Origin: Xylophilus rhododendri
GTDB lineage: Bacteria; Pseudomonadota; Gammaproteobacteria; Burkholderiales; Burkholderiaceae_C
DNA: 64,000 bases
NCBI RefSeq assembly: GCF_009906855.1
Contig: NZ_CP047650.1
Span: 1,116,001 to 1,180,000 of the forward strand
Reading direction: 5' to 3'
Shown here: one piece after another, positions 60,598 to 64,000 of the stretch
Layout of the letters: each line of letters starts with the position of its first letter
Position numbering within the stretch: the first letter of the stretch is position 1
Made by a program: the position numbers and the translations under genes
Notes under the pieces: generated by a model
Told to the model about the DNA's origin: nothing
The model's input: the letters and a program-made list of their open reading frames with translations, nothing else
Databases searched by the model: none

Positions 60598-60612
60598 TCT
60601 ACCAACTAGTCG
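60598..60612 (-). promoter_or_regulatory. TetR operator before the tetR gene (autoregulation)
   Basis: TCTACCAACTAGTCG on the plus strand, ending with GG, giving the near-palindrome ACCAACTAGTCGGT. It starts 10 nt before the frameshifted tetR ATG. The exact copy at 59945-59959 lies in inverted orientation. Confidence 0.7.
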
Positions 60613-61000
60613 GTTTACGTCAAGAAAAATCCAGACGGGGTGTGCCGGTCCGGACTCGCCTGGGTTTTTGCCCGCTAGAATCGCGCCCGCAGCCGCCGCA
60701 AGGTGCATTGCCGTAAGCGTTACCGTCATCCAACGCGTCCGTTTTCGAGAGGAGCCCAGCGGGGCAGTTCTCGATGATCCACGACGCCGTTTCGATGATC
60801 GCAAGTTATGCTGTTCCGGGCTCACGCCTGCCTGGAACTCCGGCCCTGCCGGGCCACCCACCTTCCGCTTTTGCTCAGCCGCCACACGGCGGCTGCCGCA
60901 TGCCCGCCAGGGCGCGGAAAGTCGGGCAGCGCATGCCTCTGGTCTGGTTCGCGGCGTCACGGCACTCCCGCCATTTCGCACCCTCAACCTGATCCGAATC
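60613..61000. other. Intergenic stretch without a supported gene
   Basis: 388 bp between the tetR operator and the VOC gene. Open frames here (for example 60774-60992) show no signal, domain or codon pattern of a real protein. No tRNA, terminator or clear promoter was recognised beyond general G/C-rich sequence. Confidence 0.5.
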
Positions 61001-61393
61001 ATGAAAACCCAATGCACCGGCACACTCAACCACCTGAGCCTGCCCACCACCAACCCTGCGGCCACCGCCGCCTTCTTCCAGCAGCACTTCGGCTGCGAGA
61101 TCGTCGCCGTCGGCCAGAGCATCCTGCTCCAGCGCGACGGCTTCGACATCGTGCTCGACCATGTGCAAGAGCCTGCGTCCTGGCCATCGAATTTTCATTT
61201 CGGCTTCGAAATGGCCACCCTGCTCGAAGTCCAGGATCTGTACGAGACATTCCGGCAGGCAGGCGTGAAGATGGAGACGGAGGTCTTCAACAACACGCGG
61301 GGCTCGCGTTTCTTCTGCCGCACGCCAGAAGGCGTGCTGATCGAGGTGAACACGCGCGAAGACAAGGAAGGCGGCTGGCGCCAGCTGTTCTAG
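61001..61393 (+). CDS. VOC (glyoxalase/bleomycin-resistance) family protein
   Basis: 130 residues from ATG 61001. The much longer open frame upstream crosses the tetR gene on the other strand and is not coding. The beta-alpha-beta-beta-beta VOC pattern is visible: NHLSLPTTNPAATAAFFQQH, then FDIVLDHVQEPASWPSNFHFGF, ending FFCRTPEGVLIEVNTRED, which contains the metal-ligand Glu. His14-region and Glu ligands suggest a metal-binding member; the substrate is unknown. It is convergent with the SDR gene, 6 bp apart. Confidence 0.88.
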   Translation: MKTQCTGTLNHLSLPTTNPAATAAFFQQHFGCEIVAVGQSILLQRDGFDIVLDHVQEPASWPSNFHFGFEMATLLEVQDLYETFRQAGVKMETEVFNNTRGSRFFCRTPEGVLIEVNTREDKEGGWRQLF

Positions 61394-61399
61394 CCCGCC

Positions 61400-62146
61400 T
61401 CAGCGCGCGAGGAATGCCCCGTCCACGGGGTAATAGGTCCCGGTCATGAAGGAGGCGCGGTCCGACAGCAGGAAGCTGGTCAGCGCCGCGACCTCCTCCG
61501 GCCGGGCTAGGCGCTTGAAGGCATGCATGTCCGCCAGCACCGAGCGCTCCTGCTCGGTCATGGTCTTGCCAAGCGCCGGCGTATCGACGAAGGCCGGGCC
61601 GACCGCGTTGACCCGGATGGCCTGGCCCGCATAGTCGAGCGCCGCCGTCTTGGTCATGCCGAGCACCGCATGCTTGGAGGTGACATAGGCGGCCGACCCC
61701 GCCCAGCCCACCGCGCCCAGGATGGACGCCATGTTGACGATGGCCCCGCCGCCGGACGCCAGCATGGCCGGGATCTGGTACTTCATGCCGTAGAAGACGC
61801 CGTGCAGGTCGACACCGAGCACGCGGTGCCAGTCCTCCACCGCGATATCGGCCAGCGGCGTGGAAGGCGCGCCGATGCCGGCGTTGTTCACCGCCAGGTG
61901 CAGGCCGCCGAACTTCGCCACCGCGAAATCCACGCAGGCCTTCACCGCCGCCGCATCGCTCACATCGGCCTTGAAGGCCAGGGCCCGGTCGGCGCCGTAG
62001 CCGTCCGCCAGGCGTTTGGCGCCCGCCTCGTCGAAGTCGGCGATCACGACCTTGGCCCCCTCGGCCAGCAGGTCCTTCACCACGGCTTCGCCGATACCCG
62101 ATGCCCCACCCGTGACCATGGCCACGCGGTTTTCAAATAACGCCAT
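61400..62146 (-). CDS. Short-chain dehydrogenase/reductase
   Basis: 248 residues from ATG 62146, with AAGGAG upstream; an ATG 18 codons earlier is unlikely. Classical SDR: TGGASGIGEAV cofactor loop (residues 12-22), NNAG, and catalytic Ser plus YVTSK. Asp in IADFDEAG after the second strand favours NAD(H). SFMTGTYYPVDGAFLAR is the usual C-terminus. It is divergent from the tetR gene at 62278. The palindrome in the gap suggests repression by that protein. Confidence 0.93.
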   Translation of the reverse strand: MALFENRVAMVTGGASGIGEAVVKDLLAEGAKVVIADFDEAGAKRLADGYGADRALAFKADVSDAAAVKACVDFAVAKFGGLHLAVNNAGIGAPSTPLADIAVEDWHRVLGVDLHGVFYGMKYQIPAMLASGGGAIVNMASILGAVGWAGSAAYVTSKHAVLGMTKTAALDYAGQAIRVNAVGPAFVDTPALGKTMTEQERSVLADMHAFKRLARPEEVAALTSFLLSDRASFMTGTYYPVDGAFLAR

Positions 62147-62217
62147 TTCGACTGCTCCTTGATTGACACTCGGCTGCGCCACGATGCCGGATCCACGCAA
62201 GCCCGATCGACGATAAG

Positions 62218-62233
62218 TATCCGGTACCGTATA
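62218..62233. promoter_or_regulatory. Palindromic TetR operator-like site
   Basis: TATCCGGTACCGTATA is a near-perfect palindrome centred on GGTACC in the divergent SDR/tetR gap, 72 bp from the SDR start and 44 bp from the tetR start. Confidence 0.55.
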
Positions 62234-62277
62234 TTTTAAATTTCAATCGCGGATCGACTTGTAAGAAAGGTCATGGC

Positions 62278-62940
62278 ATGGCGGACGAGACGCTGCAGGA
62301 TCAGAAAGGCCGGCCCACCGGCCGCCCCTCGGTGGAGGCGGCGGGCCAGCTGGAGGAGCAGTTGATGGACGCGGCCCTGGCCGTCTTCATCCGCTGCGGC
62401 TATGCCGGCACCAGCATGGAGGCCATCGCACGCGAGGCGGGCGTCACCAAACGCACGCTGTATCGGCGGGCGGTGAGCAAGCCGGCGCTGTTCGTGGAGG
62501 TGGTCGAACGCCTGGCGCTGAAGACCGGCGTGCCGCGGCTCAACCGGATCGCGGGCGCGACCCTGGAGCAAAAGCTCCGCAAGGCGAGCGACATCATGCT
62601 GGACTGGGTGCTGGACCCGAACGCGCTGGCGCTCTACCGCATGGTCGTCGCCGATGCGGCCCACCATCCCGGCCTGGCCGCCACGGTCGATGGTCCCTTC
62701 CAGCGGGCCACCGACGCCATCGCGGCCCTGCTGGCGCAGGACGGCGACCGGCCGGCCGAGACGGTGCGGCTGGGCGCGGGCATGTTCCTGCGCCTGGTGA
62801 TTTCCGAACCGCTGGACCGCGCGGCCCAGGGCATCGAGGCCGCCGGCAGCACGCGCCAAAAACGCGCCCGGGCGCACACGGCCGTCGACTTCTTCCTGGC
62901 CGGCTGGCGGGCCTGGCGCGAGACCGCTGCTAGGTCGTAG
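62278..62940 (+). CDS. TetR/AcrR-family regulator
   Basis: 220 residues, ATG 62278. After a polar leader (QDQKGRPTGRPSVEAAGQLE) the HTH follows (LMDAALAVFIRCGYAGTSMEAIAREAGVTKRTLYRRAVSKPALF). The ligand-binding half carries the tetR_C pattern LYRMVVADAAHHPGLAATV and FFLAGWRAW. It is divergent from the SDR gene. Its last 11 bp overlap the end of the convergent decarboxylase-like gene. Confidence 0.93.
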   Translation: MADETLQDQKGRPTGRPSVEAAGQLEEQLMDAALAVFIRCGYAGTSMEAIAREAGVTKRTLYRRAVSKPALFVEVVERLALKTGVPRLNRIAGATLEQKLRKASDIMLDWVLDPNALALYRMVVADAAHHPGLAATVDGPFQRATDAIAALLAQDGDRPAETVRLGAGMFLRLVISEPLDRAAQGIEAAGSTRQKRARAHTAVDFFLAGWRAWRETAARS

Positions 62941-63706
62941 CAAGGCGCGCCAGCGCCGCATCCAGGCGCCCGGCCGCATCCGGATAACCGTTCGAGCCCA
63001 GCCCCTGGCCGAACTGCTGGAGCTGGCCGGTGGTGAGCCCCACGTTGAGGCAGATGCGCACATGGGACAGCAGCTGCGACTCCACCCCCTGCAGGGCGGC
63101 CAGGGCCGCCACCGTCACCAGCTCGCGGGTGCGCCAGTCCAGGTTGTCGCGCGCGAAGATGTCGCCGAAGAGATGGATCTTCAGGAACTGGTCGATGGCC
63201 GGCGCGAACTCGAAGAGCGGCCCGCGCACCGGCGCGCCCGCCAGCTTCGTCTGGTTGGCCGTGCCCACCGCCAGCAGCTGCGCGCCGGTCGGCACCGGCC
63301 CGGCCAGCGCGCCGGGCGCGTCCGTGATGCCGCGCTGGCGCCGCGCCTCCACCACCTTCATCAGCTCGCCCAGGGCGTTGAGGCTGCGGGGGAAACCGGC
63401 GTACGCATACAGCTGCACGATGGCCTCCTTGAGAGGCTCGACGCCCAGGCCGGCATCGAGCCCCGCTTCGAGCGCGCCGGGCAGGCGGGCGACATCGCCG
63501 ATGGCGGTGGCGGCGGCGACCGGCCCCATCGCCAGCTGCAGGGGGGTCAGGGCTTCGGAAGCATTCGGCATCGGTGGGTTCCTCGTGGCTGGTTCAGGGG
63601 CGGGCTGCGCAGGCGCTTGCGCTGCCTGCAGGCCGGACGCGGCCAGCAGGCCGATCACGCCCCGGCGGGCGATGGGCCGGGCTTCAGCGGGCGTGGTACT
63701 GCTCAT
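62930..63706 (-). CDS. Carboxymuconolactone decarboxylase-family protein with exported leader
   Basis: 258 residues, ATG 63706. A Tat/Sec-like leader ([20 protein letters not shown]) and a Pro-rich linker come first. Two CMD/AhpD-type helical repeats follow ([51 protein letters not shown]). The AhpD Cys-x-x-Cys redox pair is absent from both. These proteins are decarboxylases or stress-linked enzymes; the exact reaction is unknown. It overlaps the upstream cupin gene by 23 bp, so the two are coupled. Confidence 0.88.
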   Translation of the reverse strand: MSSTTPAEARPIARRGVIGLLAASGLQAAQAPAQPAPEPATRNPPMPNASEALTPLQLAMGPVAAATAIGDVARLPGALEAGLDAGLGVEPLKEAIVQLYAYAGFPRSLNALGELMKVVEARRQRGITDAPGALAGPVPTGAQLLAVGTANQTKLAGAPVRGPLFEFAPAIDQFLKIHLFGDIFARDNLDWRTRELVTVAALAALQGVESQLLSHVRICLNVGLTTGQLQQFGQGLGSNGYPDAAGRLDAALARLATT

Positions 63707-64000
63707 CGCTCACCTTCTCCATCCACTCGACGTTCTTGCCGTCCGGCGCCATGCCGGTCACGGCCAGATGGGTCATGGCGGTGGCCGGCGCGGCGCCGTG
63801 CCAGTGCTTGACGCCGGGCGGGCACCAGACCACATCGCCGGGGCGGATCTCCTGGATGGGCTTGCCCCATTCCTGCGTCAGCCCGACGCCGGCGGTCACC
63901 GCCAGGTACTGGCCGCGCGGATGGGTGTGCCAGGCCGAGCGCGCACCCGGCTCGAAGGTGACCAGGCCGCCGGAAGCGTTGATGTCGCTGTTGGCCGCGT
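63684..64000 (-). CDS. Cupin-domain protein, N-terminus cut by window edge
   Basis: Runs in from beyond base 64000 to the stop at 63684, 104 residues visible. Cupin motif 1 is seen as [19 protein letters not shown] (metal His pair) and motif 2 as [19 protein letters not shown]. This is the small monocupin type often paired with carboxymuconolactone-decarboxylase-like proteins, which fits the 23-bp overlap with the next gene. The metal ligands look complete; enzyme activity is not shown. Confidence 0.88.
   Translation of the reverse strand, partial: AANSDINASGGLVTFEPGARSAWHTHPRGQYLAVTAGVGLTQEWGKPIQEIRPGDVVWCPPGVKHWHGAAPATAMTHLAVTGMAPDGKNVEWMEKVSDEQYHAR

Noticed and set aside
60774..60992. 72-codon open frame in the gap before the VOC gene
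   Set aside because: No RBS and a low-complexity Pro/Arg/Ala composition typical of chance frames in GC-rich DNA.
1..64000. CRISPR arrays, tRNA/rRNA genes, insertion sequences, attachment sites
   Set aside because: None was seen on reading the sequence; no regularly spaced repeats, transposase or integrase motifs were found, even around the low-GC giant gene.

Overview
The window is high-GC, gene-dense DNA of a betaproteobacterium. Bug-type tripartite tricarboxylate transporter (TTT) binding proteins, many LysR/TetR regulators, an SDR-type threonine dehydrogenase paired with kbl, and a FeS-type photolyase together suggest Burkholderiales, probably Comamonadaceae. A textbook PIP box suggests an Hrp-type regulator, and so possibly a plant-associated strain; the genus is inference. 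No tRNA, rRNA, CRISPR array or insertion sequence was seen.

Region 1 (1-26.4 kb, all minus strand) is one large two-partner-secretion locus. In transcription order it holds a VreA-like STN/TonB_C protein, an ECF sigma factor, a FecR-type anti-sigma, a 4547-residue filamentous-haemagglutinin-like exoprotein, its FhaC-type outer-membrane transporter, and an ExbB fused to a periplasmic DUF2341/LamG part. ExbD, a TonB-like protein, a porin, a coiled-coil protein, a 45-residue membrane protein, a parvulin isomerase and a YbjN protein follow. A second STN/TonB_C protein and a second ECF sigma factor, cut by the window edge, close it. This resembles the phosphate-starvation VreAIR/PdtAB locus of Pseudomonas aeruginosa, but the signalling module is present at both ends. 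A 26-bp block is shared by the promoters of exoprotein and transporter, and a good Pho box lies upstream of the first module.

Region 2 (26.5-37 kb) has two small genes and then a 3214-residue ORF of visibly lower GC and no recognised domain. It is preceded by a perfect PIP box and a correctly spaced -10 element and has a Ser-rich N-terminus. It is the best candidate for something undescribed: a very large type III effector.

Region 3 (37-52 kb) holds a trypsin-like protease fused to a DNA/RNA non-specific endonuclease, an ADH/LysR pair, an MFS/TetR/beta-hydroxyacid-dehydrogenase group, and a LysR-enolase-superfamily-Bug-kbl-tdh operon. An MgtC-like protein and a FeS photolyase follow.

Region 4 (51.8-64 kb) holds a LysR-aconitase-like-Bug-RraA-like catabolic operon (the last gene frameshifted) and a four-gene operon of a minimal J-domain protein with three unknown proteins. 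Next come a membrane protein with a frameshifted TetR (both behind the same operator), a VOC protein, an SDR/TetR pair, and a carboxymuconolactone-decarboxylase-like protein with a cupin that runs off the window.
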